Of a stretch of DNA of 64,000 bases, positions 41,417-53,387 are shown one piece after another. The notes under the pieces are model-generated. The model was not told where the DNA came from. It ran no database searches and saw only the letters and a program-made list of their open reading frames with translations. Position 1 is the stretch's first letter, and every line of letters starts with the position of its first letter. A program made the position numbers and the translations under genes. The stretch lies in contig NZ_CP113064.1 in assembly GCF_026625805.1 (NCBI RefSeq), positions 2,830,657 to 2,894,656 on the forward strand, in the 5' to 3' direction. The stretch comes from Brevundimonas sp. SL130 (GTDB lineage Bacteria > Pseudomonadota > Alphaproteobacteria > Caulobacterales > Caulobacteraceae).

Positions 41417-42694
41417 CTAAAGGCCCGAGGTGGTTCCGCCGGCCTGGGCCCGCTCGGCCTTCAGCGCGGCGATGGCCGCTTCCAGCGTCGGGTCCTCGCC
41501 GGCGCGGCGCTGGGCCACGGTGCGGGGGGCCTCGATGTCGGGCGTAACCCCGTGCTTCTCCAGCCGCACGCCCCCCGCCGTAACGAAATCGGCCCGGCTC
41601 AGGGTCAGCCGCCCGCCGTCCGGCAGCTCCGTCTCCTGGGCGATCAGAACCGAGCCTATGGTCTTTTCGCCCACCACGATCCCGCGCCGCGCCTCCTGCA
41701 AGGCTGCGGGGGTCAACTCCGCCGCGCTGCGGCTGCCCCGGTCCACCAGGACAGCGACCTCGTTGGGCACAGGCTCGCGCCGTCCGCCGCAGTCGCCCGA
41801 GGCGGTCAGCGTCACGGACCGTCCCGTCCGCCCTGTCTGGGTGGCCCAAACCTGATCGTACGGCAGGAAACAGGTCAGCACAGACTCCGCCTCCGACAGA
41901 CGCCCGCCCGGGTTGGCCCTCAGGTCCAAGATCACGTCCACATCCGGCGACAGCCCGTCCAGTTCTCCTCCGATCCAGCCCCCCAGGCCCGGATCGAACT
42001 GCTCCACCGTCAGCACCAGCACCCCCGGCCGCGACTTGTCCGCCGTAAACGGCTGCGGCCCATCCATCAGGCGCGGCGTCAGCGTCGTCTCGCGCCGCGC
42101 GCCCGTCTCATCCGTCAGGACCAGATGCACCGGCCGGCCGTCCTGCACCTCGACATCCGGCCCCCAGGACCGGCCATCGACGCTGTTCAAGGTCCAGCCC
42201 AGCTGCACCCCGGCCTCCTGCGCCGGCGATCCCTCACGCACCCGTTCCACCGTCCATATGTCGGGATCTTCTCCCCGCATCAGGGTCATGCCCATGACCG
42301 CGCGGCGTGCATACTGCGTGTCCTGTCGGCGCACGGCGGCCGGCGGGCTGGCCCCGGCATGACCGTCGTCCAACAGATCCAGCATTTCGTTCAGCACCCG
42401 GTACAGGGCCCGGTCATCGACCGCCGACGCCGCCAGGGGCCGAAACCGATCCCGCGCCGCACCCCAGTCCACCCCGTGCAGGTTGGGATCGTAATAGCCG
42501 CGCCGCACCTCGCTCCAGACCTTGTCGAACACCCGCTGGTTCGTCCGCGCCCGATCACGCGAGGGCGCCATCTGCACGATGTCGGAGAAGCGCGTCCCGG
42601 TCGTCGCCTGGGGCGCGCCGAACGCCGATCCGGCCGCCAGCAGTAAGCTTAACGACAAGGCGCTGGAAACACTCAGGAAGCGGCGACCGAACAT
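41417..42694 (-). CDS. S41-family peptidase with signal peptide
   Basis: The 425-residue periplasmic protein resembles C-terminal processing peptidases. A signal peptide (SVSSALSLSLLLAAGSAFG) is followed by a helical N-terminal region (FDKVWSEVRRGYYDPNLHGV, where tail-specific proteases have the same pattern), a PDZ-like domain (TVERVREGSPAQEAGVQLGW) and the S41 core (VILDLRANPGGRLSEAESVL, VPNEVAVLVDRGSRSAAELT with the candidate nucleophile Ser in SRSAAE, and GIVVGEKTIGSVLIAQE for the lysine region GEKT). Substrate is unknown. It is divergent from the HAD gene by 127 bases and upstream of murC. Confidence 0.9.
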   Translation of the reverse strand: MFGRRFLSVSSALSLSLLLAAGSAFGAPQATTGTRFSDIVQMAPSRDRARTNQRVFDKVWSEVRRGYYDPNLHGVDWGAARDRFRPLAASAVDDRALYRVLNEMLDLLDDGHAGASPPAAVRRQDTQYARRAVMGMTLMRGEDPDIWTVERVREGSPAQEAGVQLGWTLNSVDGRSWGPDVEVQDGRPVHLVLTDETGARRETTLTPRLMDGPQPFTADKSRPGVLVLTVEQFDPGLGGWIGGELDGLSPDVDVILDLRANPGGRLSEAESVLTCFLPYDQVWATQTGRTGRSVTLTASGDCGGRREPVPNEVAVLVDRGSRSAAELTPAALQEARRGIVVGEKTIGSVLIAQETELPDGGRLTLSRADFVTAGGVRLEKHGVTPDIEAPRTVAQRRAGEDPTLEAAIAALKAERAQAGGTTSGL

Positions 42695-42821
42695 GGGACG
42701 ATCCTTGGCCGAACCCCGCTCGCCGCGCAAATCACGAAGAGTCGCGCGCGTCTTGTCTTCGCCACAGGCTCGGGCCAAGAGCCCCGCACCTGATTTGCGG
42801 ACCGCGCCCCGGACGACCCCC

Positions 42822-43523
42822 ATGCCCATCACCACGGTCGGCCTCGATGCCGACGACACCCTCTGGCACAATGAGACGATCTTTCGTCTGACCCACGCCC
42901 GGTTCGTCGACCTGCTGGACGACCACGGCGACGCGGCCACCATCGAGGCGCGCCTGGCCGAGACCGAACAGCGCAACCTGCGCCTCTACGGCTACGGCGT
43001 GAAGGGCTTCACCCTGTCGATGATCGAGACGGCGATGGAGCTGTGCGACGGCGGCGCCCCGCCCGAGGTGGTGCGCGAGATCCTGGCCGCCGGCCGCGAA
43101 ATGCTGGCCCACCCGGTCGAGACCCTGCCCGGCGTGGACGAGGTCGTCGCCCAACTGTCCGAAAACTACCGCCTGGTCCTGATCACCAAGGGCGACCTGC
43201 TGGACCAGGAACGCAAGCTGGCGGCCTCGGGCCTCGGCGACCTGTTTGCGGCGGTGGAGATTGTCTCGGAAAAGGACCGCGCCACCTACGAGCGCGTCTT
43301 CGCCCGCCACGGCACGGGACCGGCCGAAGCCGTCATGGCCGGCAATTCGATGAAGTCCGACGTCCTGCCCGCCATCGCCGCCGGCGCCTTCGGCGTCCAC
43401 ATCCCCTATCACGTCACCTGGGCCCATGAACTGGCCGACGCCCCCGAAAACGAGCCCCGCTACGTCTCGCTGAGCCGCATCGCCGAACTGCCCGACTGGA
43501 TCGCGGCCATCGCTGACGCATAA
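42822..43523 (+). CDS. HAD-superfamily hydrolase
   Basis: This 233-residue protein is a haloacid dehalogenase-like phosphatase. Motif I is VGLDADDTLWHNE (nucleophile Asp and DxD), a helical cap spans about residues 20-95, motif II is VLITKGDL, motif III uses the lysine in VSEKDRATYERVF, and motif IV is VMAGNSMKSDVLPAIAAG. The pattern D-x-D-D-T-L-W-x-N-E fits a group annotated as YjjG-like or phosphoglycolate-type phosphatases; the substrate is not known. ATG at 42822 begins the motif I strand directly. Confidence 0.88.
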   Translation: MPITTVGLDADDTLWHNETIFRLTHARFVDLLDDHGDAATIEARLAETEQRNLRLYGYGVKGFTLSMIETAMELCDGGAPPEVVREILAAGREMLAHPVETLPGVDEVVAQLSENYRLVLITKGDLLDQERKLAASGLGDLFAAVEIVSEKDRATYERVFARHGTGPAEAVMAGNSMKSDVLPAIAAGAFGVHIPYHVTWAHELADAPENEPRYVSLSRIAELPDWIAAIADA

Positions 43524-43590
43524 GCTCTTGCCCCCCCGCCCCTCCCTCTCTAAACGGGCCGCTTAACCGACAACCCGACGCGAGCTCCGC

Positions 43591-43962
43591 ATGGCGACGC
43601 CCTGCGGCGGCTACGCGCGCGCAAACAACGAAGGATCAGGTCGCCCCTTGGACGCCTCGGACATCAGTCATGACGAACGCGACGCCATGGTGCGTGCGGC
43701 GCTGGCCGAACAGGGCGACAGCGGCGTGACTCCGCGTCACACGCGGTTCTACTTCTATGGCGAGGGCGACCACGGCGACCTGAACGAGGTCGCGCGCCGC
43801 GCCGGCTTCCTGACCGGCGGCGCCGACGACTCCACCACACTCGAGACCACCATGGCGGTGGACGAGGCGTCCTTCGCGGCGACCTCCGCCATGATGCAGA
43901 CCTGGGCCGCAGCGTTTCAGCTAGACTATGACGGCTGGGACTGCGCGGTCGTGACCCATTAG
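43591..43962 (+). CDS. RraB-like (RNase E regulator) family protein
   Basis: The 123-residue protein matches the RraB/DUF1260 fold by pattern: DAMVRAALAEQGDSGVTPRH, HTRFYFYGEGDHGDLNEVAR, FLTGGADDSTTLETTMAVDE, and the ending FQLDYDGWDCAVVTH, close to the family's YDGWE-x-x-V. In E. coli RraB binds RNase E and lowers its activity; the role here is inferred. The start is uncertain: ATG at 43591 gives 20 unmatched residues, while TTG at 43648 (MDASDISHDERDAMV) fits the family start better. It precedes carB by 25 bases. Confidence 0.72.
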   Translation: MATPCGGYARANNEGSGRPLDASDISHDERDAMVRAALAEQGDSGVTPRHTRFYFYGEGDHGDLNEVARRAGFLTGGADDSTTLETTMAVDEASFAATSAMMQTWAAAFQLDYDGWDCAVVTH

Positions 43963-43987
43963 CGTTCAATAAGAAGAAGAGCTGGCG

Positions 43988-47287
<3,300 letters not shown>

Positions 47288-47303
47288 CGTTGACGAAAGC
47301 TCC

Positions 47304-47345
47304 GGTTTTCGGCCGCACGCTGCGAACGCGTAGCGGCCGGAAACC
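47304..47345. repeat. Hairpin after carB
   Basis: GGTTTTCGGCCGC at 47304-47316 and GCGGCCGGAAACC at 47333-47345 form a 13-bp stem with one mismatch. It has no T-run, so it could be an mRNA end structure or a weak terminator before the DUF1294 gene. Confidence 0.5.
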
Positions 47346-47351
47346 AGAGAC

Positions 47352-47636
47352 ATGCCGATCTCCAATCTCGACCTCACTCTGATAGCCATCCTGTGCGGCG
47401 AAGTCCTAGGCTTCGCCGCCTTCGCCAGGGACAAGCAAAAGGCGAAGGCCGGCCTGTGGCGTACGCCGGAGGCGACCCTGCTGCTGTTCGGCCTGATCGG
47501 CGGCCTGGGCGCCTGGATGGGTCAGCACCTGCTCCGCCACAAGACGCGCAAGGAACCGTTCAGGACGCAGTTCGGCGTGGTCGTGGTGATCCACCTGATC
47601 CTGCTGGCGGCGGGCGCGACCTCGACCCTTCTCTGA
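47352..47636 (+). CDS. DUF1294 small membrane protein
   Basis: The 94-residue protein has two or three hydrophobic helices and the DUF1294 centre: FAAFARDKQKAKAGLWRTPE with the K-x-x-A-x-x-x-x-W-R-x-x-E pattern, then LLLFGLIGGLGAWMGQHLLR and HKTRKEPFRTQFGVVVVIHL. Function is unknown. In other species the domain is often fused to a cold-shock domain; here it stands alone. ATG at 47352 is 6 bases after the hairpin behind carB. The next gene starts 57 bases downstream. Confidence 0.88.
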   Translation: MPISNLDLTLIAILCGEVLGFAAFARDKQKAKAGLWRTPEATLLLFGLIGGLGAWMGQHLLRHKTRKEPFRTQFGVVVVIHLILLAAGATSTLL

Positions 47637-47693
47637 GCCTTGCCAGTCGGCTCCCAACCGCTAAGGTCGCCCCAGGGAACAAGGGGATCACGG

Positions 47694-49013
47694 ATGAAAC
47701 GCGCGATATTGACCACGGCGGCGATGGCTCTGGCCCTGGCGGCGGGGACGCCCGTCCTGGCGCAGGACGCCGGTCTGAAGGCGGCGGTGAAGGCGGATTA
47801 TGACGCCAATCTCGCGACCCTGTTCGACTGGTTCCACCGCAATCCCGAACTGTCGGGGCAGGAGGTCCAGACCTCGGCCCGGCTGGCGCGCGAGCTGACG
47901 GCGCTCGGCTATCAGGTCACGACCGGCGTCGGCGGCACGGGCGTGGTCGCCGTGTTGAAGAACGGCGCCGGGCCCACCGTCATGATCCGCGCCGACATGG
48001 ACGGCCTGCCGCTTCAGGAACGCTCGGGCCTGGCCAACGCCTCGACGGCGCGCCAGCTGGACGCCGACGGGGTCGAAAAGCCGGTCATGCACGCCTGCGG
48101 CCATGATGTGCACATCACCGCCCTGGTCGGCACGGCCCGCCAGATGGCGGCGCGCAAGGCCAACTGGTCCGGCACCCTGGTGCTGATCGGCCAGCCGGCG
48201 GAGGAGCGGATCTTCGGCGCCCGCGCCATGATGCAGGACGGCCTCTACACCCGCTTCCCCAAGCCGGACTACGCCCTGGCCTTCCACGTCTCGGCCGACA
48301 CCCCGACCGGCAAGCTCGAGGCCCCGCTGGACATCACCTCGTCCAGCTCGGACAGCGTCGACATCGCGGTGCGCGGCGTGGGCACGCACGGCGCCTATCC
48401 GCACCTGGGCGTCGATCCGGTGCTGGTCGCCTCCCAGATCGTGGTCTCGCTCCAGACCCTGCGCAGCCGCGAGGTCAGTCCGCTGGAGGGGGCGGTGGTC
48501 ACCGTCGGATCGATCCACGGGGGGATCAAGCACAACATCATTCCCGAACAGGTCGATCTGCAACTGACCGTCCGCGCCGACAGTCCCGAGGTTCGCACGA
48601 CCCTGCTGGACGGCATCGACCGGGTGGCCCGCAACACGGCCCTGGCCCTGGACGTGCCCGAGGACCGGCTGCCCGTCGTCACCCGCTCGGCGACCGAGAC
48701 CACGCCGGCGACCATCAACGACCGCGAGACCGCCCAGCGGGTGCGCGACATCTTCGCCTCGACCTTCGGCCCGGACGTGCTGCGCGACACCCCGCGCGGC
48801 GGCATGGGGGCCGAGGACTTCGCCTATTTCGTCCAGCCCGAGACCGGGGTGAAGGGCGTCTATTTCAGCGTCGGCGGCACGCCCGAGGCCGAGCTTGAGC
48901 AGGCCGCCGGCCACCATTCGCCCCTGTTCAAGATCACGCCGGAACCGGCCGTCACCCTGGGCGTCGAGGCCTCGGTCGCGGCGGCCGAGGGCCTGATGCC
49001 CCGCACCAACTAG
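47694..49013 (+). CDS. M20-family amidohydrolase, exported
   Basis: The 439-residue protein has a signal peptide (KRAILTTAAMALALAAGTPV, cleavage after LAQ) and an M20/amidohydrolase body: FDWFHRNPELSGQEVQTSAR, MIRADMDGLPLQE, HACGHDVHITALVGTARQMA (metal His-Asp), GQPAEERIFGARAMMQDGLY (catalytic Glu), THGAYPHLGVDPVLVASQIV of the lid domain and MGAEDFAYFVQPETG. It resembles N-acyl-amino-acid or IAA-amino-acid hydrolases that act on amide-linked amino acids in the periplasm. Start ATG at 47694 fits the leader. It converges with the DAACS transporter. Confidence 0.9.
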   Translation: MKRAILTTAAMALALAAGTPVLAQDAGLKAAVKADYDANLATLFDWFHRNPELSGQEVQTSARLARELTALGYQVTTGVGGTGVVAVLKNGAGPTVMIRADMDGLPLQERSGLANASTARQLDADGVEKPVMHACGHDVHITALVGTARQMAARKANWSGTLVLIGQPAEERIFGARAMMQDGLYTRFPKPDYALAFHVSADTPTGKLEAPLDITSSSSDSVDIAVRGVGTHGAYPHLGVDPVLVASQIVVSLQTLRSREVSPLEGAVVTVGSIHGGIKHNIIPEQVDLQLTVRADSPEVRTTLLDGIDRVARNTALALDVPEDRLPVVTRSATETTPATINDRETAQRVRDIFASTFGPDVLRDTPRGGMGAEDFAYFVQPETGVKGVYFSVGGTPEAELEQAAGHHSPLFKITPEPAVTLGVEASVAAAEGLMPRTN

Positions 49014-49020
49014 GGACGGA

Positions 49021-50316
49021 TTAGGCGGCTTCGGCCGCCTCGTCTTCCCCGTCCTCGCCCGCCACGATCCGCGTCGCCGCCAGGTCAGCGGTGACATTGC
49101 CGACGGTGCGGAAGATGTCGGGGATGACCTCGACCGCCAGCAACAGCGGCAGCACCCCCAGCGGCAGGCCCATGGCCAGGCAGATGGGGCCGACGCTGGC
49201 GAAGAAGCTGACCTGGCCCGGCAGGCCGACCGAGGCGATGGAGACGGCGACGGCCGTCAGCCCGCCCGCGATCAGGGCCCCGACGCTCAGCTCCACCCCG
49301 TTCAGCTGGGCGACATACAGACAGACCGCCAGATTGGCGACCGGGCTGGTGATGCGGAACACCGCCACCGCCAACGGCAGGACCAGACCCGCCGAGGTCT
49401 GAGGCACGCCCAGCCAGTCGCGCGCCCGCTCGATCATGACCGGCAGGCTGGCCAGCGACGACTGGGTCGAGACCGCCACCACCTGAGCCGGGGCCACGGC
49501 GCGCGCGAACCGGCCCAGCGAGATCCGCCCCCAGACCGTCGCGACGACATAGATGATCAGGATCAGGCCGATCTGGCTCAGGCAGACGATGGCGACATAA
49601 TGGGCCAGGGTGCCCGCCACGCCCAGGCCGGCGCGCAAGCCCACGCCCAGGGCCAGGGCGAACACCCCGAACGGCGCGGCCAGTAGAACCCAGTGGACGA
49701 TGACCACCATGGTCTCGGCCACCGCCTCGAAGAAGCCCGCCAGGGGCCGGCGCAGCTCGGCCTTGATCCGGGTCGCGGCGAAACCGAAGGCCAGGGCGAA
49801 GACCACCACGGCCAGCACTCCGTCGTCCGCCGCCGCCTTGATCAGATTGGACGGCGCCAGACTGGCCAGGAAGGCCCTCAGCCCGTCGGTCCGCGCCGCC
49901 TCGCCCACCGCCGCCACCGAGTCCGCCGGAATCCCGGCCAGCAGGGCCCGCCCCGCCTCCGGGTCGATGGGCCACAGCGCCAGCAGCCCCAGGCCCGCCA
50001 GGATCGCATAGACCGTCGCCCCGACCAGCAGGACGCCGAACACCGTCAGCGACCGCACCGCGATCCGCCCCGTCGCCGCGGCGTCGGCGATGGAGACGAT
50101 CCCCGTCACCAGCAGGCTGAACACCAGGGGGATGACCGTCATCCGCAGGGCGTTCAACCACACCTGGCCCAGGTTCTCGACGACGCCCAGTGTTCCAGTC
50201 AGCCACGGGACATGGATCTCCTGGGCCAGGGCGCCGACGACGACGCCGGCGGCCAGGGACGCAATGACGAAAAAGCTCAGAGAGGTGAAGAAGGCGGCGA
50301 CGCGAGATCTGTTCAT
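49021..50316 (-). CDS. Dicarboxylate/amino acid:cation symporter (DAACS)
   Basis: This 431-residue inner membrane carrier belongs to the glutamate/dicarboxylate:cation symporters. Seen: an N-terminal helix (FFVIASLAAGVVVGALAQEI), NALRMTVIPLVFSLLVTGIV (family signature), a serine-rich hairpin in VAVSTQSSLASLPVMIERAR (HP1), the RITSPVANLAVCLYVAQLN segment in the N-x-D-G-like region, and GLPGQVSFFASVGPICLAMG in HP2. It would take up acidic amino acids or C4 acids with Na+ or H+; the exact substrate is unclear. It ends 7 bases from the convergent M20 gene and has an acidic tail (GEDGEDEAAEAA). Confidence 0.9.
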   Translation of the reverse strand: MNRSRVAAFFTSLSFFVIASLAAGVVVGALAQEIHVPWLTGTLGVVENLGQVWLNALRMTVIPLVFSLLVTGIVSIADAAATGRIAVRSLTVFGVLLVGATVYAILAGLGLLALWPIDPEAGRALLAGIPADSVAAVGEAARTDGLRAFLASLAPSNLIKAAADDGVLAVVVFALAFGFAATRIKAELRRPLAGFFEAVAETMVVIVHWVLLAAPFGVFALALGVGLRAGLGVAGTLAHYVAIVCLSQIGLILIIYVVATVWGRISLGRFARAVAPAQVVAVSTQSSLASLPVMIERARDWLGVPQTSAGLVLPLAVAVFRITSPVANLAVCLYVAQLNGVELSVGALIAGGLTAVAVSIASVGLPGQVSFFASVGPICLAMGLPLGVLPLLLAVEVIPDIFRTVGNVTADLAATRIVAGEDGEDEAAEAA

Positions 50317-50482
50317 GACTCATGGCTAGCATCGCTTTCGCCGCCGTGCGCGCCAAACTTCGCTGTGGCGCCGCAAGTTCATGTCGTCGCTGGCCGAAAC
50401 GCCACGTCCGCGCCCCGCGATAGGTCTGGACTTCCCCGACGGCGGCGCGGAATAGTCTGCGCCGTTCGCACGGAGCCGCCCC

Positions 50483-51148
50483 ATGATCAAAGTCCACCAC
50501 CTGAACGACAGCCGCTCCCAGCGCGTCCTGTGGCTGCTGGAGGAACTGGGCCTGGACTATGAGGTGATCCGGTACGAACGGGATGCGGCCACCCGTCTGG
50601 CCCCTCCGGCCCTTCTGGCCATCCACCCGTTGGGCAAGTCCCCGGTGATCGAGGACGGCGACATCAAGGTCGCCGAAACCGGCGCCGTGGTGGAATATCT
50701 GCTGGAAACCTATAGCGCAGGCCGGCTTCGCCCGTTGGCGGGAACCGAGGACGCCCGCCGCTTCACCTATTGGCTCCATTACGCCGAAGGGTCGGCCATG
50801 CCGCCCCTGCTGCTGAAGCTGGTCTTCTCCATGTTGCCGCAACGCGCGCCCGGCCTGGTGAAGCCCCTGGTCAAGGGTATCTCCGCCAAGGCCCTGACCA
50901 GTTTCGTCGATCCGCAACTGCGCGCCCATGTCGGTTTCTGGGAGAGCGAACTGGGGCGGTCCGAATGGTTCGCGGGCGACCAGTTCACCGCCGCCGACAT
51001 CATGATGAGCTTCCCGGTCGAAGCCGGCGCGGACCGGGCGTTCGCCCCGGCGGCCCAGCCGCGACTGAAGGCCTTTCTAGAGAAGATTCACGCCCGTCCG
51101 GCCTATCAACGGGCGCTCGAACGCGGCGGCGCCTACAGCTACGCCTGA
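50483..51148 (+). CDS. Glutathione S-transferase family protein
   Basis: The 221-residue protein is a GST of the type seen in fungi and proteobacteria near S. cerevisiae GTT1: N-terminal domain KVHHLNDSRSQRVLWLLEEL, HPLGKSPVIEDGDIKVAETG (cis-Pro and the E-S-like T-G site), and a helical C-terminal domain (LGRSEWFAGDQFTAADIMMS with the N-capping box). It shares little sequence with the other GST at 19891-20511. Role is unknown beyond glutathione-linked detoxification. It is 166 bases from the divergent symporter. Confidence 0.88.
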   Translation: MIKVHHLNDSRSQRVLWLLEELGLDYEVIRYERDAATRLAPPALLAIHPLGKSPVIEDGDIKVAETGAVVEYLLETYSAGRLRPLAGTEDARRFTYWLHYAEGSAMPPLLLKLVFSMLPQRAPGLVKPLVKGISAKALTSFVDPQLRAHVGFWESELGRSEWFAGDQFTAADIMMSFPVEAGADRAFAPAAQPRLKAFLEKIHARPAYQRALERGGAYSYA

Positions 51149-51202
51149 GGCGATACGACTTCTTGGGACGCAACTTCATGCCGTTCGGGGCGTTAGGTCC
51201 GC

Positions 51203-51403
51203 ATGAAGTTTCAAACGCTCCAGATCGTCGCCGGACTGGCCGCCGCAGTCGCCTTTGTCCTGGCCTTTATGGCGGCCGGCGTCGCCCTTGTGTCCTGGCT
51301 GTTCATGTTGATCGGCCTAGCCGCCGTCGCCTGGCTGGCCTATAGTCTGGTCAAGAGCGTCTTGCATCGCGACACCAAGCCCAAGCCGCCCGCCCGCGCT
51401 TAA
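51203..51403 (+). CDS. Small two-helix membrane protein
   Basis: I do not recognise this 66-residue protein. It holds two hydrophobic helices (LQIVAGLAAAVAFVLAFMAA and LVSWLFMLIGLAAVAWLAYS) and a basic tail (HRDTKPKPPARA), so it is an integral membrane protein with its C-terminus likely in the cytoplasm. ATG at 51203 has no strong ribosome site. It lies between a GST gene and greA on the same strand. Confidence 0.5.
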   Translation: MKFQTLQIVAGLAAAVAFVLAFMAAGVALVSWLFMLIGLAAVAWLAYSLVKSVLHRDTKPKPPARA

Positions 51404-51547
51404 GCACGCATCAACGCGGGGCTCGCTCTTGAATTCAAGTGCGAGAAACCCTAGTATTGATGCCCGGCCGCGCCCGCCCCGCGGCCTTTTGTGTGCCTAT
51501 TTCGCGTCTTTCCAGTCTCCGGGCGAACCAGAAAAATCACGACACCA

Positions 51548-52021
51548 ATGGAAAAAGTGCCGATGACGGGCGAGGGCTATCGCGTCCTCGACGATCAACT
51601 GAAGCAATTGAAGTCGGTCGAAAGGCCGAGCGTCATCGCGGCCATCTCTGAGGCCCGCGAACACGGCGACCTGTCTGAAAACGCCGAATACCATGCCGCC
51701 AAGGAGCGTCAGGGCTGGATCGAAGGCCAGATCGCCGACATCGAGGACAAGATCAGCCGCGCCCAGGTGATCGACGTATCGAAACTGTCGGGCAGCCAGG
51801 TCAAGTTCGGCGCCACAGTCACTGTGGTCGACGAGGACACCGAGGACGAGAGCCGTTACCAGATCGTCGGTGAACACGAGGCCGATGTGAAGAAGGGCAA
51901 GGTCTCAATCGCCTCGCCCATCGCCCGCGCCCTGATCTCGAAGGAGGTCGGCGACGTGGTCGAGGTCAACACCCCCGGCGGGGTGAAGGCCTACGAGATC
52001 CTCAAGGTCGAGTGGAAATAA
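51548..52021 (+). CDS. greA: Transcription elongation factor GreA
   Basis: GreA rescues backtracked RNA polymerase by triggering transcript cleavage. The 157-residue protein has the N-terminal coiled coil ([40 protein letters not shown] with the tip acidic residues D and E in GDLSENAEY) and a C-terminal FKBP-like domain ([54 protein letters not shown]). Length is normal. ATG at 51548 fits the family start; longer in-frame starts lack similarity. A palindromic repeat follows the stop. Confidence 0.96.
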   Translation: MEKVPMTGEGYRVLDDQLKQLKSVERPSVIAAISEAREHGDLSENAEYHAAKERQGWIEGQIADIEDKISRAQVIDVSKLSGSQVKFGATVTVVDEDTEDESRYQIVGEHEADVKKGKVSIASPIARALISKEVGDVVEVNTPGGVKAYEILKVEWK

Positions 52022-52043
52022 GCCCAAACTCGCACAAACCTCT

Positions 52044-52200
52044 CCCTCCCCCTGCGGGGGAGGGGCGTCGCGCAGCGACGGGGTGGGGGCGGCCCAGTCG
52101 GGCCGCACTACCTGAATGCGACACAGGTCTGTGGGACTTCCGCCTTGCCCTCCCCACCCGGCTTCGCTCCGCTGCGCCCCCCTCCCCGTACCGGGGAGGG
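52044..52200. repeat. Paired hairpin repeat between greA and the ELM1-like gene
   Basis: Stems CCCTCCCCC-TGC-GGGGGAGGG (52044-52064) and CCCTCCCCG-TAC-CGGGGAGGG (52180-52200) frame a GC-rich stretch with GGGTGGGG and CCCCACCC segments that can pair (about 52081-52088 and 52150-52158). It is a typical intergenic repeat; its right stem lies just before the next gene's ATG at 52209. Confidence 0.78.
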
Positions 52201-52208
52201 AGATTAAG

Positions 52209-53192
52209 ATGACGCGTCCCCTCTCCATCTGGGTTGTCTCCGACGGCCGCGCCGGCATCGAGAACCAGGCCCTGGGTCTCGCCGAAGCCGTGCAACGCCT
52301 GACCCCGGCCGAGATCATCGTCAAACGCATTCAATGGCGAAGCCTGTTTGATCGCCTGCCGTCGGCGCTGAAGACGCCGTCGATGCTGGCCTCGACCTCC
52401 GACGCCGTAACAGCCCCCCAGCCCGACATGTGGCCCGACCTCTGGATCGCCACCGGCCGCGCCACCCTGCCCCTGTCCACCCGCGTCAAGGCCTGGAGCG
52501 GCGGCCGCACCTTCGTGGTCCAGACCCAGGATCCGCGCTGGGCCAAGGCCCGCTACGACATGATCGTCGCCCCGGCCCACGACGGCTTGGCGGGCGACAA
52601 TGTCTTCGAGATCACCGGCTCGCCCCACCGCATCACGCCCGACCGGATCGCCCAGGCCGCCCCGGCCTTCGCCGACCGGATCGCCCCCCTGCCCCATCCG
52701 CGCGTCTCTGTGCTGATCGGCGGCAAGTCCAAGGCCTTCGACCTGACCGAGGCCCATGCGGCGGAACTCGCCGACCAGATCGCCGACGCCGTTCGCGCGT
52801 CGGGCGGGTCGCTGCTGCTGACCTTCTCGCGCCGCACGCCGCAGGCGGCCAAGGCCGTCATGACCGCCCGCCTGTCCGGCCTGCCCGGCTGGATCTGGGA
52901 CGGCGCGGGCGACAACCCGATGTTCGGCTTCCTGCATTTCGCCGACCACATCCTGGTCACCGAGGACAGCGCCAACATGGCTGCGGAGGCGGCCTCCACG
53001 GGCAAGCCGGTCCACATCCTGCCCATGGTTCCGCTCAAGTCCGGCGACAAGTTCGCCCGGCTGCACGACGACCTGGCCGAACGCGGCGCCACCCGTCCCT
53101 TCGATGGAACGCTGGGCGGCTGGACCTATGCGCCCCTCGCTGAAACCGAGCGGGCGGCGCGGGCGGTGCTTGAGGCGATGGGGACGCGGTAA
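52209..53192 (+). CDS. Mitochondrial fission ELM1 family protein
   Basis: The 327-residue protein belongs to the ELM1/DUF1022 family, glycosyltransferase-like proteins known from plant mitochondrial fission but also widespread in alphaproteobacteria. Seen: SIWVVSDGRAGIENQALGLA (family start), TFVVQTQDPRWAKARYDMIV, SVLIGGKSKAFDLTEAHAAE (G-G-x-x-K), FSRRTPQ and the C-terminal HFADHILVTEDSANMAAEAA with the E-D-S-x-x-M signature. Bacterial function is unproven. The ATG follows the repeat by 8 bases, so translation may need the stem to open. Confidence 0.9.
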   Translation: MTRPLSIWVVSDGRAGIENQALGLAEAVQRLTPAEIIVKRIQWRSLFDRLPSALKTPSMLASTSDAVTAPQPDMWPDLWIATGRATLPLSTRVKAWSGGRTFVVQTQDPRWAKARYDMIVAPAHDGLAGDNVFEITGSPHRITPDRIAQAAPAFADRIAPLPHPRVSVLIGGKSKAFDLTEAHAAELADQIADAVRASGGSLLLTFSRRTPQAAKAVMTARLSGLPGWIWDGAGDNPMFGFLHFADHILVTEDSANMAAEAASTGKPVHILPMVPLKSGDKFARLHDDLAERGATRPFDGTLGGWTYAPLAETERAARAVLEAMGTR

Positions 53193-53205
53193 ATCGCACC
53201 CTCAC

Positions 53206-53379
53206 TTTCGTCATCCTCCGGCAAGCCGCGTCTTCGCGGCGCAGACCGGGGGACCCAGCGGCGCCGAAGGCGAAATCTTTCCGCAGCAAGATGCGGAAAC
53301 AACTGGTCCGCGACAGGTTCGCGCTCTCGCGCGCCGCTGGGTCCCCCGGTCTCGCTACGCTCGCCGGAGGATGACGAAA
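53206..53379. repeat. Nested long inverted repeat
   Basis: TTTCGTCATCCTCCGGC (53206-53222) pairs with 53363-53379, and a perfect 22-bp inner pair lies at 53243-53264 and 53331-53352 (agaccgggggacccagcggc...). The centre has CTTTCCGCAG...CTGCGGAAA-like pairing. It sits between two convergent genes and could stop both transcripts. It resembles a repeat family with GTCATCCT/AGGATGAC ends also at 30200-30302. Confidence 0.8.
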
Positions 53380-53387
53380 GGAGGGGT

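Noticed and set aside
51400..51415. TTAA-N7-TCAAC upstream of greA resembling a CtrA box
   Set aside because: It overlaps the stop codon of the small membrane protein gene and lies over 130 bases from greA, and the match is imperfect; likely chance.
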